From Coprothermobacter sp. (GTDB taxonomy: Bacteria > Caldisericota > Caldisericia > Cryosericales > Cryosericaceae), in the NCBI GenBank assembly GCA_013824685.1, contig PNOG01000018.1, positions 33,086-97,085 on the forward strand: 64,000 nt of DNA, written 5' to 3'. The translations under genes were made by a program, and so were the position numbers. Below, piece after piece: positions 1-8,332 of this stretch. The notes under the pieces are model-generated. The model ran no database searches. It was given only the letters and a program-made list of their open reading frames with translations, and was not told the origin of the DNA. Position 1 is the first letter of the stretch. Every line of letters starts with the position of its first letter.

Positions 1-1499
1 AGGTAAAGCAGCTCACTTCCGGCAAGGTGTATGACGAATACAACGCATCCTGGTCTCCGGACGGCAAGTCCATCGTATTCTGCAGCAATCGCAGCGACGA
101 CCCAGACCTCGAACCGGACTTGGTTGATATTTATGTCATGCCGGCAGCTGGCGGCGATATGAGACTTATCAAAACGCCTCCAGGTTGGAACGGTGCGCCG
201 GTCTTTGCGCCCGACGGAAGCACGATATGCTATATTGGCCCGAGGGGTTGGAACGAATGGTGGCAGAACGTCGAATTGTGGGTCGTTCCGGCTGATGGGA
301 AGGGAATCGCACGAAGTGTGACACGACCGTATGACATCTCACTCACATGTTCGACCCTGAACGACGTAGGAGGAGGGCTCCAGATGCCTCCCGTGTGGTC
401 GGCAGATAGCAAAGTCCTGTACTTTCAGATTTCTGAACACGGGAGCACCCGGCTGATGGCGATCGCAGTCGACGAGGGGACCCTCTACACCGTCATCGAC
501 ACTCCCGGCAGCGTCGGAACATTCACCGTGGACGATCAGCAGAGGAGCATGGCGTATTTCCTTGGCACGATGACTGATCCTGGGCAGGTCTGGGTGCGCG
601 ATATGGACACAGGCGACGTTCGTCAGCTGACACATCTCAATAAGGCACTCCTGAGTCGGCTGGATCTTGGCAAGGTTGAAGAAGTCTGGTTCAAGGCACG
701 CGATGGACACGACCTCCAGGGATGGATCATGACACCTCCCGGGTTCGACCCCAGGAGGAAGTATCCATCGATTCTCGAGATCCACGGTGGTCCAATGGAT
801 CAGTATGGCAATCTGTTCATGCACGAATTCTACTATTTGGCCGCCTCCGGCTATGTCGTGTACTTCAGCAATCCACGGGGCGGAACCGGGTATGGCGAGG
901 AGCACGAGAAGGCCATCTGGGGCCGGTGGGGCACGGTCGACTACGACGATCTCATGGACTGGAGTGACCTTGTCGCGAAGAAGTCGTACATCGATCGTAA
1001 GCACATGGGTGTCACCGGTGGCAGCTACGGCGGCTACATGACCAACTGGATTATTGGCCACACGCACCGCTTTGCAGCCGCGGCGACACAACGAAGTGTC
1101 AGCAACCTTATCAGCATGTGGGGTACCAGTGATCTCAACTGGATCTTCCAGTTTCCTTGTGGCGACAAGTCGCCGCAGCAGAGTATCGACGTGCTCTGGG
1201 ACAGGTCTCCGGTGAAGTACCTGGGGTCGGCCATCACACCCACGATGGTCCTTCACAGCGAAATGGACTTCCGATGCCCGCTGGAGCAGGGTCAGCAGGT
1301 CTTCACGGCACTCAAGGTGAATCATGTACCCAGTGAGTTCGTGGTCTTCCCCGAGGAACCACATGGGCTGTCGCGCACCGGACGCACTGACCGGCGCATC
1401 GATCGTCTGAACAGTATCCGTCGATGGATGGACACCTATCTGAAGCCGGTCTCCACCAAGCCGGCGAACAGCACCGAGACCCGTACGGCATTGAAGTAG
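1..1499 (+). CDS. S9-family serine peptidase (acylaminoacyl-peptidase type), 5' partial
   Basis: Prolyl oligopeptidase-family peptidase that releases residues from short peptides. The frame is open to the window edge and the first codons read VKQLTSGK, typical of a WD40-like propeller blade, so the true start lies upstream and the GTG at 27 is only the first in-frame start. Propeller repeats (WSPDGKSIVF, FAPDGSTICY) precede the C-terminal alpha/beta hydrolase domain. Counting from 27, the catalytic Ser is 333 in GGSYGGYMT, Asp is 414 in MDFRCP and His is 446 in EPHGLS. No signal peptide can be judged because the N-terminus is missing. A strong terminator follows at 1519. Confidence 0.93.
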   Translation, partial: VKQLTSGKVYDEYNASWSPDGKSIVFCSNRSDDPDLEPDLVDIYVMPAAGGDMRLIKTPPGWNGAPVFAPDGSTICYIGPRGWNEWWQNVELWVVPADGKGIARSVTRPYDISLTCSTLNDVGGGLQMPPVWSADSKVLYFQISEHGSTRLMAIAVDEGTLYTVIDTPGSVGTFTVDDQQRSMAYFLGTMTDPGQVWVRDMDTGDVRQLTHLNKALLSRLDLGKVEEVWFKARDGHDLQGWIMTPPGFDPRRKYPSILEIHGGPMDQYGNLFMHEFYYLAASGYVVYFSNPRGGTGYGEEHEKAIWGRWGTVDYDDLMDWSDLVAKKSYIDRKHMGVTGGSYGGYMTNWIIGHTHRFAAAATQRSVSNLISMWGTSDLNWIFQFPCGDKSPQQSIDVLWDRSPVKYLGSAITPTMVLHSEMDFRCPLEQGQQVFTALKVNHVPSEFVVFPEEPHGLSRTGRTDRRIDRLNSIRRWMDTYLKPVSTKPANSTETRTALK

Positions 1500-1518
1500 T
1501 TCGCATCTCTGTGTCTCG

Positions 1519-1548
1519 AAACGCCCCGGATCCAACCGGGGCGTTTCC
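1519..1548 (+). terminator. Rho-independent-type terminator after the S9 peptidase
   Basis: A perfect 12-bp stem, GAAACGCCCCGG (1519-1530) with CCGGGGCGTTTC (1537-1548), has a 6-nt loop and lies 20 bases after the stop. The A-rich 5' and T-rich 3' stem ends could let it work in both directions. Confidence 0.85.
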
Positions 1549-1568
1549 ATGTGACGCGCGGTTCATGC

Positions 1569-1595
1569 TTGGCAAGCCGGTGCGTCTGCTATACT
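1569..1595 (+). promoter_or_regulatory. trmD promoter, near-leaderless
   Basis: TTGGCA (1569-1574) and TATACT (1590-1595) are separated by 15 nt. The expected transcription start is about 1602, only about 3 nt before the trmD ATG at 1605. No Shine-Dalgarno sequence precedes that ATG, so translation may be near-leaderless. Confidence 0.55.
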
Positions 1596-1604
1596 GTTGC
1601 TGCC

Positions 1605-2348
1605 ATGAACATCAAAGCGATATCCATATTTCCTCTGCTGTACGAACCGTTCACTCAGGTCGGCGTCATGAAGATGGCCATCGACAAGGGCATTCTGGAG
1701 TTCGAGGCCGTCGACCTTCGCGACTATACGCATGACCGCCATCACACGACCGACGACATCCCATTCGGTGGGGGTGCGGGGATGATGTTCCTGCCCAGGC
1801 CGCTCATCGAGGCACTGGAGACAATCGACAATCCAGCAGGCTCGTGGCTCAAGATCGGGGTTGCCCCACAGGGCGACCGCCTGACACAGAACATGGTCGA
1901 GGATCTGGCACACGAGGAGCGTCTCCTGTTCATTGCAGGGCGCTATGAGGGCATCGACGAGCGCGTCATGGAACGGCTCGACCTCACTATCTCAATTGGA
2001 GACGTCGTGCTCTCTGGGGGCGAGATTGCTGCAATCGAGATCATCGACGCCATTACCCGCCTGCTTCCGGGGGCTACCGGGAACGCCGCATCCACGGGCG
2101 AGGAGAGCTTCTCCTCCGGACTCCTGGAGTATCCTCAGTATACGCGCCCACGGGAGCTGGACGGGAAGGCTGTGCCTGACGTTCTTGTTTCAGGCCATCA
2201 CGCGAACATTGCCAGGTGGCGTCGAGAGGAGGCACTCAGAAGAACCCTCATCCGAAGGCCCGACCTGCTGCGTGATTTCGATTTGACTGACCAGGACCGC
2301 AAGTACCTCAGCCACGTGCTGGCAGACCTCAGGGGGATCATTGACTGA
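1605..2348 (+). CDS. trmD: tRNA (guanine(37)-N1)-methyltransferase TrmD
   Basis: Methylates N1 of G37 in tRNAs with a purine at position 36, using S-adenosylmethionine, which prevents +1 frameshifting. The trefoil-knot SPOUT motifs are present: [20 protein letters not shown] and [13 protein letters not shown], followed by the C-terminal tRNA-binding region. The ATG at 1605 gives the canonical [10 protein letters not shown] start and 247 residues; the frame is open upstream to a GTG at 1551, but that extension does not look like TrmD. The last codons overlap the next gene by 8 bp, so the two are probably translationally coupled. Confidence 0.97.
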   Translation: MNIKAISIFPLLYEPFTQVGVMKMAIDKGILEFEAVDLRDYTHDRHHTTDDIPFGGGAGMMFLPRPLIEALETIDNPAGSWLKIGVAPQGDRLTQNMVEDLAHEERLLFIAGRYEGIDERVMERLDLTISIGDVVLSGGEIAAIEIIDAITRLLPGATGNAASTGEESFSSGLLEYPQYTRPRELDGKAVPDVLVSGHHANIARWRREEALRRTLIRRPDLLRDFDLTDQDRKYLSHVLADLRGIID

Positions 2349-2907
2349 CTTCAGGTTGTACCTGGCCGTTGTGCACCACCCGGTCTACAACAAATACCAC
2401 GAGATTGTCACCACATCCATCGTCATCCATGATATCCATGACATCACGCGGGCCGGCAAGACCTATGGAGCCAAGGCGATGTATGAAGTCGAGCCCCTCC
2501 CACAGGAACAACAGATCGCCCTGCGCATCGCTCATTTCTGGAACGAGGGATTCGGGCTTCAGTACAATCCAAACCGCGCCGAATCGTTGTCACTGCTGCG
2601 GGTCGTGTCGCATTTTGAAGAAGCTGTTGCCGAGATTCAACACGCGGAAGGTGAGAAACCAGTCCTGGTAGCGACAAGCGCGCGGACATTCGCCAACTCC
2701 ATCGGCTATATGGCAATAGGCGAGAAGATTCGTTCAGCGGATCATCCGTACCTGCTGGTGTTCGGGACTGGTTTTGGCCTGGCAGATGAGATCATGGCAC
2801 AGATGGACTATGTCCTGGAGCCCATCTGGGGGCCGACAGAGTTCAACCACCTGTCGGTACGCAGCGCAGCCGCGATCATCCTGGATCGCCTGCTGGGACG
2901 CTCCTGA
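2341..2907 (+). CDS. SPOUT-family RNA methyltransferase (TM1570-like)
   Basis: A 188-residue protein of the trefoil-knot RNA methyltransferase family exemplified by Thermotoga maritima TM1570, which also lies between trmD and rplS; its RNA target is not established. The N-terminus ([12 protein letters not shown]) and the knot region ([35 protein letters not shown]) fit the family: a Gly-rich loop for SAM and an N-H-L-S-V-R-S segment near the C-terminus. The start is TTG at 2341, with a G-run at 2332-2336 as ribosome binding site, overlapping trmD. Confidence 0.88.
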   Translation: MTDFRLYLAVVHHPVYNKYHEIVTTSIVIHDIHDITRAGKTYGAKAMYEVEPLPQEQQIALRIAHFWNEGFGLQYNPNRAESLSLLRVVSHFEEAVAEIQHAEGEKPVLVATSARTFANSIGYMAIGEKIRSADHPYLLVFGTGFGLADEIMAQMDYVLEPIWGPTEFNHLSVRSAAAIILDRLLGRS

Positions 2908-2908
2908 C

Positions 2909-3214
2909 GTGAGCCTGGGCACAGCCGTCGCGCGCATCAGGCGCGAAGTGCGTGTGTGGTCTCTTGTGCTGAAGGACCCACGGACCCCACGAGTGTCAAA
3001 ATGGCTTCTTGGGGCGGCCCTCGTCTATCTGGCTTCTCCAGTGGATCTTGTCCCCGATTTCGTGCCAGTGCTGGGACAGCTCGATGATTTGGTTGTTGTG
3101 CCTGGCCTTGTCTGGCTTGCCACGCGTTTTATCCCGCGCGGGGTCGTGGCAGAGTGCAGAAAGAGAGCTTCCCACCAGGAGAACGATCTACCACCGATTG
3201 GTGTGGACCCGTAA
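2909..3214 (+). CDS. DUF1232 (YkvA-like) membrane protein
   Basis: A 101-residue protein starting at GTG 2909, one base after the preceding stop. It carries the DUF1232 hallmark YLASPVDLVPDFVPVLGQLDD, followed by a hydrophobic stretch (VVVPGLVWLATRFI), so it is probably a small membrane-associated protein. Function is unknown in this family. Its 3' end overlaps the convergent nitroreductase gene by 27 bp, so the two mRNAs are complementary there. Confidence 0.85.
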   Translation: MSLGTAVARIRREVRVWSLVLKDPRTPRVSKWLLGAALVYLASPVDLVPDFVPVLGQLDDLVVVPGLVWLATRFIPRGVVAECRKRASHQENDLPPIGVDP

Positions 3215-3688
3215 GGGATCAAAACGCTCGGCGGGCGGTTTCTTCTCCGCAGGATAGCCGAGTGCGACGATCGACAACGGGATAACGGATGAGGGCAGTC
3301 CGAACAGTTCGGCGAGCCCCTTGACCCTCTCGTCGTGTGGATAGACGCCGAGCCATACGCCCCCGAGCCCGATGTCCTCTGCCTCGAGAAGGATGTTCTC
3401 CGTTGCAGCTGAGCAATCCTCGACCCAGAACCCTGGGTACTTCTCTCGCTCCAGATTCCCACATACGGCGATGGCGAGCGGCGCCTCTCTCAACATCTGG
3501 GAGTACGGGTGTACCTTCGTGATGGCTTGCAGCAGTTCCCGATCCGTGATGACGATGAATTCCCATGGCTGTTCGTTGCCAGCCGACGGAGCCGACATGG
3601 CTGCTTCAAGCAGTCTGGTCACAAGCTCCTGAGGCACCGGCTGGGCGGTGTACTTCCGAATGCTCCTCCTGTTGCGAATTGTGTCCAC
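3188..3688 (-). CDS. nitroreductase-family FMN protein
   Basis: A 166-residue NAD(P)H-dependent flavin oxidoreductase of the nitroreductase fold. Recognisable features are the FMN-phosphate-binding RNRRSIRKY motif at residues 5-13, SAPSAGNEQPWEF, and the C-terminal GGVWLGVYP and LGYPAEKKPP segments. The start is GTG at 3688, preceded on the minus strand by a GAGGAGA-type ribosome binding site. The natural substrate is unknown; related proteins act on nitroaromatics, quinones or flavins. It stands alone, divergent from rplS and with its own promoter. Confidence 0.92.
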   Translation of the reverse strand: MDTIRNRRSIRKYTAQPVPQELVTRLLEAAMSAPSAGNEQPWEFIVITDRELLQAITKVHPYSQMLREAPLAIAVCGNLEREKYPGFWVEDCSAATENILLEAEDIGLGGVWLGVYPHDERVKGLAELFGLPSSVIPLSIVALGYPAEKKPPAERFDPLRVHTNRW

Positions 3689-3745
3689 GAGTGTCTCCTC
3701 GATGCTGTCTCTGCCATCTGTGCCGGGTGGTCTCCCTATACATAA

Positions 3746-3774
3746 AGTATACGCGATAGCAGGGCATTCGCCAA
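3746..3774 (-). promoter_or_regulatory. promoter of the nitroreductase gene
   Basis: On the minus strand, TTGGCG (complement of 3769-3774) lies 17 nt before TATACT (complement of 3746-3751). This is near consensus and about 58 bases upstream of the GTG start. Confidence 0.75.
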
Positions 3775-3928
3775 GAACTGTTTCTCGGCCCTGTGATCCC
3801 TCGCAGTTGTGGGCTTGCGGCCATCCGGCAAACGTGTAGACTTCTTGCAGGTGGTTTCTGTCGCTTTGTCAATGTGTTGCGTGAGGACGCCTCGGCAAGT
3901 GTGCGGGATCTGCATGTTACTTCTCGCC

Positions 3929-3956
3929 TTGATAAACGTGGGCGTTCTGCTAAACT
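3929..3956 (+). promoter_or_regulatory. promoter of rplS-lepB
   Basis: TTGATA (3929-3934) and TAAACT (3951-3956) are 16 nt apart. A TGC directly before the -10 gives an extended -10 element. Leader of about 36 nt to the rplS ATG. Confidence 0.75.
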
Positions 3957-3998
3957 AAATGTTCGTGTGAATGTCAGCCCGGTGAAAGGAGTTCCGAA

Positions 3999-4346
3999 AT
4001 GAATGCAATTGACCTTGTAGAGAGCAGATATGTGAAGCCTGACATGCCCGTCCTTCTGGTCGGCGACACTGTCAAGGTTCACATCAACATTGTGGAAGGT
4101 GGCAAGAAGAGAATCCAGGTTTTTGAGGGTCTCGTCATTGCCAAAAAGGGCGGCGGCAGCCGTGAAACGTTTACGGTTCGCAAGATCTCCTCTGGCGTTG
4201 GTGTAGAGAAGGTATTCCCGCTCTACTCTCCGATGATTGCCAGACTTGAGGTCGTGCGCCACGGCGATGTCCGTCGTGCGAAGCTGTACTATCTCAGAGA
4301 CAGAGTCGGCACGGCTCGCAACGTCAAGGAGAAGAGAGAAGTCTAG
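3999..4346 (+). CDS. rplS: 50S ribosomal protein L19
   Basis: A 115-residue ribosomal protein at the 30S-50S interface. The conserved features are clear: VGDTVKVHINIVEGGKKRIQVFEG, KISSGVGVEKVFPLYSP and AKLYYLRDRVGTARNVKE. A good ribosome binding site, GAAAGGAG, precedes the ATG at 3999. lepB follows three bases after the stop and is probably co-transcribed. Confidence 0.98.
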   Translation: MNAIDLVESRYVKPDMPVLLVGDTVKVHINIVEGGKKRIQVFEGLVIAKKGGGSRETFTVRKISSGVGVEKVFPLYSPMIARLEVVRHGDVRRAKLYYLRDRVGTARNVKEKREV

Positions 4347-4349
4347 TCC

Positions 4350-4889
4350 TTGAATAAGGCCATTCGCGAAGTAGTTGACTGGGTCATCATTATCGCGGTC
4401 GCGTTCGGCGCGTCCTATGCACTACGGCACTGGGTGGTGCAGCCGTACCGGATTCAGATGTCGTCGATGGAGACGACTGTTTTTCCGGACGATCTCGTCA
4501 TGGTGGACAAGCTTTCGTACCATTTTCATCAGCCACGACGGGGTGACGTCATTATTTTCTGGCCGCCCGGCGTTACCACTGGCGACCCGTATATCAAGCG
4601 TGTCATTGGCCTTCCGGGCGAAACCGTGGAGGCAAAGGACGGCAAGATGTACGTGGATGGCAAGGTAGCCGATGAACCGTATTTGCACGGGTACGTCATG
4701 CCGGATTTCTCGCCGACGCCAGTTCCCCAGGGGCAGCTGTTCCTGATGGGAGACAACCGGGCGGTGAGCCTCGACTCGCGTTCCTTTGGCACCGTTTCAA
4801 CAAGTTCAATTGTCGGGCGCGCAATGTTCGCCTATTGGCCCCTCAAGCACTTTGTCGTGCTTCGAGCCCAGACAGGCCTCGCGCAATAG
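4350..4889 (+). CDS. lepB: signal peptidase I
   Basis: Membrane-bound Ser-Lys endopeptidase that removes signal peptides from exported proteins. There is one N-terminal membrane segment (about residues 10-27). The catalytic Ser is residue 39 in QMSSMETT, and the Lys general base is residue 83 in YIKRVIGLPGE. The C-terminal GDNRAVSLDSRSFG box is intact. The start is TTG at 4350, with only a weak ribosome binding site, so translation may be coupled to rplS. At 179 residues it is of the short Gram-positive/Thermotoga type. In the box around Ser39, Thr replaces the usual Pro (SMETT for SMxPT), a variation also known elsewhere. Confidence 0.95.
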   Translation: MNKAIREVVDWVIIIAVAFGASYALRHWVVQPYRIQMSSMETTVFPDDLVMVDKLSYHFHQPRRGDVIIFWPPGVTTGDPYIKRVIGLPGETVEAKDGKMYVDGKVADEPYLHGYVMPDFSPTPVPQGQLFLMGDNRAVSLDSRSFGTVSTSSIVGRAMFAYWPLKHFVVLRAQTGLAQ

Positions 4890-4904
4890 CAGCAGCGACC
4901 ATCT

Positions 4905-4934
4905 GCCCTCCTCGTTTCGACGGGGAGGGTTTTT
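4905..4934 (+). terminator. terminator after lepB
   Basis: The 10-bp stem CCCTCCTCGT (4906-4915) / ACGGGGAGGG (4920-4929), with one T-G wobble and a stable TTCG tetraloop, is followed by TTTTT (4930-4934). This is a textbook intrinsic terminator 16 bases after the lepB stop. Confidence 0.92.
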
Positions 4935-4958
4935 CCATCGGCGGACGGGGAGAACAAC

Positions 4959-5666
4959 ATGCGACACGAAGCTCTAGCGCTTTTTGAGCAAGGCATCAAA
5001 TCCCGGTATGAGCTGGACGTCATTATCGGCATCGATGAGGCTGGCAGGGGGGCGCTTGCGGGACCAGTCTATGCGGGCGCCTGTGCCATCACGGATCCGC
5101 AGGGCACCATGTTCATCAACGATTCGAAGCTTCTGAGTCAGCGCCAGCGGGAACAGGCGTTCGAGCTTCTGCCTGCGCATGCGCTGTTTGCGACAGGGAG
5201 TTCCACCACAGCGGAAATTGACGCGGATGGGATTCTTCGGGCAACCTACCGGGCCATGGAAAAGGCTCTCCTCCTTCTCCTGCCGGCGGTCAGACAGCAC
5301 TGGGGTATTGGTTCACGCATTGGTGTTGTCGTCGATGGTTCGCTGCTTCCGCCGTTCCTCGAGCATGAGGAGCATCTGATTGCCATGGCGATCATCGACG
5401 CAGATGCGACCGTGCTATCAGTTGCGGGAGCCAGCATCGCTGCCAAGGTGTCACGAGATGCGGCCATGCGCGTCATGGCTCGACATATTCACGGATACGG
5501 ATTCGAGGGCAATGTTGGCTATGGCACGCGCGAGCACATTCAGGCCCTTCGGACCAGGGGGCCGTCTGGCGAGCACCGGCGGACGTTCGTTGTCAGGCAA
5601 CTTGTAGAGACTGAGGAGTCGCTCCTTGGGCGGACAGCACAACCGAGCGCTCGGAAACGCAGGTGA
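4959..5666 (+). CDS. rnhB: ribonuclease HII
   Basis: Cleaves the RNA strand of RNA-DNA hybrids and single ribonucleotides in DNA. Catalytic residues are visible in IGIDEAGRGALAGP (Asp-Glu pair near residue 25), the central VVVDG and IIDADATVLSVAGASIAAKVSRD; HGYGFEGNVGYGTREH is the substrate-binding motif. Length is 235 residues, with a short basic tail. ATG 4959 is preceded by a GGGGAGAAC ribosome binding site. The 3' end overlaps yraN by 41 bp. Confidence 0.97.
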   Translation: MRHEALALFEQGIKSRYELDVIIGIDEAGRGALAGPVYAGACAITDPQGTMFINDSKLLSQRQREQAFELLPAHALFATGSSTTAEIDADGILRATYRAMEKALLLLLPAVRQHWGIGSRIGVVVDGSLLPPFLEHEEHLIAMAIIDADATVLSVAGASIAAKVSRDAAMRVMARHIHGYGFEGNVGYGTREHIQALRTRGPSGEHRRTFVVRQLVETEESLLGRTAQPSARKRR

Positions 5667-6003
5667 GGAACTTGCGGCTCGGTGGTTGACTGACCACGGC
5701 TTCCATGTCGTGGCCAGAAACCTTCGTACCACCTACGGAGAGCTGGATATTGTTGCCGAGAAGAACGGCCATGTCCACGTGGTTGAAGTCAAGACGAGGA
5801 ACGGGACAGGATATGGAAGTCCTCTTGAGGCGATTGATCGTCGCAAGCAGGAGCATTTGAGACGGTCGACGATGGCTGCCCTTGCGGCAGGCGTACCTGG
5901 CCTGACGCGGCCCGTGCGGGGTATTCACATCGATGCGATGAGCATCCTCATGAGTGATGCAGCCGTGCCGTGTATCGAGTTCCTCGAGGATATCCTGGCA
6001 TGA
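5626..6003 (+). CDS. yraN: UPF0102 (YraN-like) nuclease-fold protein
   Basis: A 125-residue member of the YraN family, which has a restriction-endonuclease-like fold and commonly follows rnhB. The family signature is present: GNAGEELAARWL near the N-terminus, then GELDIVAEKNGHVHVVEVKTR, where Glu, Asp and the E-x-K form the putative metal site. The start is TTG at 5626 inside the end of rnhB. The biological role is not established; links to DNA processing are inferred from the fold. Confidence 0.93.
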   Translation: MGGQHNRALGNAGEELAARWLTDHGFHVVARNLRTTYGELDIVAEKNGHVHVVEVKTRNGTGYGSPLEAIDRRKQEHLRRSTMAALAAGVPGLTRPVRGIHIDAMSILMSDAAVPCIEFLEDILA

Positions 6004-6084
6004 CCACACTCTCGCCAGTTGCCCTCAGCAGCTTGGCGGTCCGGGCCTGGGAGGGTTCTCTGACCTGACGTTTCACGCCTGGAG

Positions 6085-6120
6085 TTGACATCCTCGTCTG
6101 TACCAATATTCTGATACAAT
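6085..6120 (+). promoter_or_regulatory. promoter (and possible operator) of the NatAB-like exporter
   Basis: Consensus TTGACA (6085-6090) lies 16 nt before TATTCT (6107-6112). An imperfect inverted repeat, GTACCA (6100-6105) / TGATAC (6112-6117), overlaps the -10 region and could be a repressor site; no regulator gene is adjacent. Confidence 0.6.
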
Positions 6121-6192
6121 TGCGTCAGCAGGACGCCGGGCTTCGTGAGGAAAGGCGTGCATCGGTGTGAGGACAAGCGGGGAGGTTTCAGC

Positions 6193-6918
6193 ATGGAACA
6201 GGCACTCGTTGTTGAGAACCTGAAGAAGAGTTATGGGAAGTTCGAGGCCCTGCATGGCATCAGCTTCGAGGTGGCGCCCGGAGAGATCTTCGCGCTCATC
6301 GGACCCAACGGTGCTGGCAAGACCACGGCCCTGCGTATCGTGGCGACCATCCTGCAACCGACGTCGGGCACAGCTCGTGTCTACGGGATGGATGTCGAGA
6401 AGGATGCAGCCCGGATACGCGAGATCATCAGCTACTTGCCCGAAGAGGCCGGTGCCTACAAGAACCTGACGGGTCTGGGATACCTGAGCTTCATGGCAGA
6501 ATTGTTCGCTTCCGATGCTGCGGTGCAGCGTGAGTACGTCCAGAGAGCCTCGGACGTCACGGGACTGGGCGAACGGTTGCGTGACAAGATAGGCACGTAC
6601 AGCAAGGGCATGACGCGCAAACTGCTTCTGTCACGGGTCGTCATGACGCGCCCAAAACTGGCCATCATCGACGAGCCGACAAGCGGTCTCGACGTGGTTG
6701 CCGCCATCGATATTCGTGAGTCGATTCGCAGGACAGCAGCCGAAGGCATGGCGGTGCTACTGTCGAGTCACAACATGCTCGAGATAGAGTACTTGTCCGA
6801 CCGTGTGGCCATCGTCGACAAGGGCACGATCCATGACGTGGGAACACCCCAGGGACTCAAGGACAAATATGGCAAAGCAAACCTCGAAGAGGTCTTTGTT
6901 CAGGTGGTGAAGCAATGA
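6193..6918 (+). CDS. ABC-2 exporter ATPase (NatA-like)
   Basis: ATP-binding subunit of an ABC exporter. Walker A is GPNGAGKTT, the signature loop is YSKGMTRK (the degenerate form usual in NatA/CcmA-type ATPases), Walker B is LAIIDEPTSGLD and the switch His is in SSHNMLE. I place the start at ATG 6193 after the GGGGAGG ribosome binding site at 6179-6185; the frame is open further upstream to 6145, but that part does not resemble the family. Length is 241 residues. It overlaps the permease gene by 4 bp (ATGA). Confidence 0.92.
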   Translation: MEQALVVENLKKSYGKFEALHGISFEVAPGEIFALIGPNGAGKTTALRIVATILQPTSGTARVYGMDVEKDAARIREIISYLPEEAGAYKNLTGLGYLSFMAELFASDAAVQREYVQRASDVTGLGERLRDKIGTYSKGMTRKLLLSRVVMTRPKLAIIDEPTSGLDVVAAIDIRESIRRTAAEGMAVLLSSHNMLEIEYLSDRVAIVDKGTIHDVGTPQGLKDKYGKANLEEVFVQVVKQ

Positions 6919-8252
6919 GGAGATTCTTCGTCGTACTGAAGAAGGAACTGAAAGAGATGCTCACGTGGCAGACGCTCATCCCAATCCTGCTGATCATGGT
7001 GATCTACAGCTTTCTGGGCAGGGTCATCAACCAGGAGCAGAAGAAGCAGGCCGCCCCCCAGCCCGTGACGGTCGTGGACCTTGACCGCAGCCAGACATCA
7101 CAGATGCTTGCCGGCATCCTCACGAACGTGAACTTCAAGGTTACGACGGTCACTGAGGGCATCGTCGACGACATCGTCCGCAAGGTCGCGTCGGAGAGAG
7201 GGACTGCTGTCCTCGTCATTCCACAGGGATTTGAGGCCGGCATCCAGGCGCAGCATCCCCAGAAGGTCCAGACCTACACGATCATGCGCAATTTCTCGCT
7301 GCTGGGAATGCAGGGAACGTTCAGGCTGGACGCCGCGCTGAACGCCATGAACGAGTATGTCGGCGACATGTACATCAGGGCCGAGGCTCCTGGATTGGAC
7401 CCCGCCATCGTCAAGCACCCCATCAGCGCGCAGTCGTTTGTCACGGTGGGGACGACATCGGCAGAAGGCAACCCCCAGGAGATTGTCACCGTCGTCATGC
7501 AGCAGACCATGGTCATACCGATCGTCCTGACACTCGTGATCATCCTGGCTGCCCAAATGATTGCCGCTTCTATTGCAGGTGAGAAGGAGAACAAGACGCT
7601 CGAGACACTTCTCTCGACGCCCATCGGACGGGGCGCCCTGGTCACCGCCAAGATGATGGCCTCGGGCATCGTTGCGCTGGTGTCCGCCGCTGCGTACATG
7701 GTCGGTATGAAAAGCTATATGGGCAGTCTCCTGGGGAGCAGTGGTGGAACCTCCGGGACTGCTTCCCAGGCAATCCAGAAGCTGGGCCTGGTTCTCGATC
7801 TGCGCGGCTACGTTCTTCTTGGGCTCAGCGTCTTCGCCGGGATCATGGTAGCCCTGTCGATCGCCGTCATTCTGGGAGCGTTTGCCGAAGACCTCAAGAG
7901 TGTGCAATTCATCATCATGCCGCTCATGATGATGGTCCTGCTGCCCTACCTCATTACCATGTTCATCGACATCAACACGGCGTCTCCCGTCCTGAAATGG
8001 CTCATCTACGCTATCCCGTTTTCACACCCCTTCCTGGCGGCCCAGTACATCTTTGCCCAGAACTTCACGATGGTCGCCCTGGGCATCGTCTACCAGTTTG
8101 CGCTGTTCTTCGTTCTGGCTGCCGTCGCGGCTCGTATCTTCTCGACCGACCGCATCCTGACCATGAAGCTGAATACGGCACGGCGCGGGTCAGGTTTGGG
8201 GGGCTGGACTCTGCGGCGCGAAGGCATCAACTTCCGCCTACGGCGCAAATAG
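6915..8252 (+). CDS. ABC-2 type permease (NatB-like)
   Basis: A 445-residue membrane subunit pairing with the preceding ATPase. There is an N-terminal membrane helix (about residues 18-35), a large extracytoplasmic domain (about 40-190), then five or six further helices. EKENKTLETLLSTPIGRGALVTAK is the diagnostic coupling segment of NatB/ABC-2 permeases. Such systems export sodium or drugs, but the substrate here is unknown. A strong terminator follows. Confidence 0.9.
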   Translation: MRRFFVVLKKELKEMLTWQTLIPILLIMVIYSFLGRVINQEQKKQAAPQPVTVVDLDRSQTSQMLAGILTNVNFKVTTVTEGIVDDIVRKVASERGTAVLVIPQGFEAGIQAQHPQKVQTYTIMRNFSLLGMQGTFRLDAALNAMNEYVGDMYIRAEAPGLDPAIVKHPISAQSFVTVGTTSAEGNPQEIVTVVMQQTMVIPIVLTLVIILAAQMIAASIAGEKENKTLETLLSTPIGRGALVTAKMMASGIVALVSAAAYMVGMKSYMGSLLGSSGGTSGTASQAIQKLGLVLDLRGYVLLGLSVFAGIMVALSIAVILGAFAEDLKSVQFIIMPLMMMVLLPYLITMFIDINTASPVLKWLIYAIPFSHPFLAAQYIFAQNFTMVALGIVYQFALFFVLAAVAARIFSTDRILTMKLNTARRGSGLGGWTLRREGINFRLRRK

Positions 8253-8274
8253 CGTTCAGGTTCTGATCTGTCAG

Positions 8275-8301
8275 AACCCCCGGCCGTGAGGCCGGGGGTT
8301 T
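8275..8301 (+). terminator. terminator after the NatAB-like operon
   Basis: Perfect 11-bp stem AACCCCCGGCC (8275-8285) / GGCCGGGGGTT (8290-8300) with a GTGA tetraloop, ending in TTT. It lies between convergent genes; the AA/TT ends could allow bidirectional use. Confidence 0.88.
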
Positions 8302-8332
8302 GTGGTGTCGGTCGCTATGAGAAGGACGAAGC

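Larger units (their letters stand above)
3689..3998. other. divergent intergenic region between nitroreductase and rplS
   Basis: This 310-base gap holds the nitroreductase promoter (minus) near its left end and the rplS promoter (plus) near its right end. Between about 3775 and 3925 I see no convincing ORF, hairpin or RNA gene; the open frames crossing it on the minus strand run antisense through rplS and look spurious. Confidence 0.6.

Noticed and set aside
339..1550. 403-codon open frame on the minus strand across the S9 peptidase gene
   Set aside because: It is fully antisense to a gene with clear catalytic motifs; the product is His/Arg-rich with no family features, as expected for a shadow in GC-rich DNA.
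3775..3925. Possible leader RNA upstream of rplS
   Set aside because: No strong hairpin or complement was found and the rplS promoter lies downstream of it, so it is not part of the rplS mRNA.
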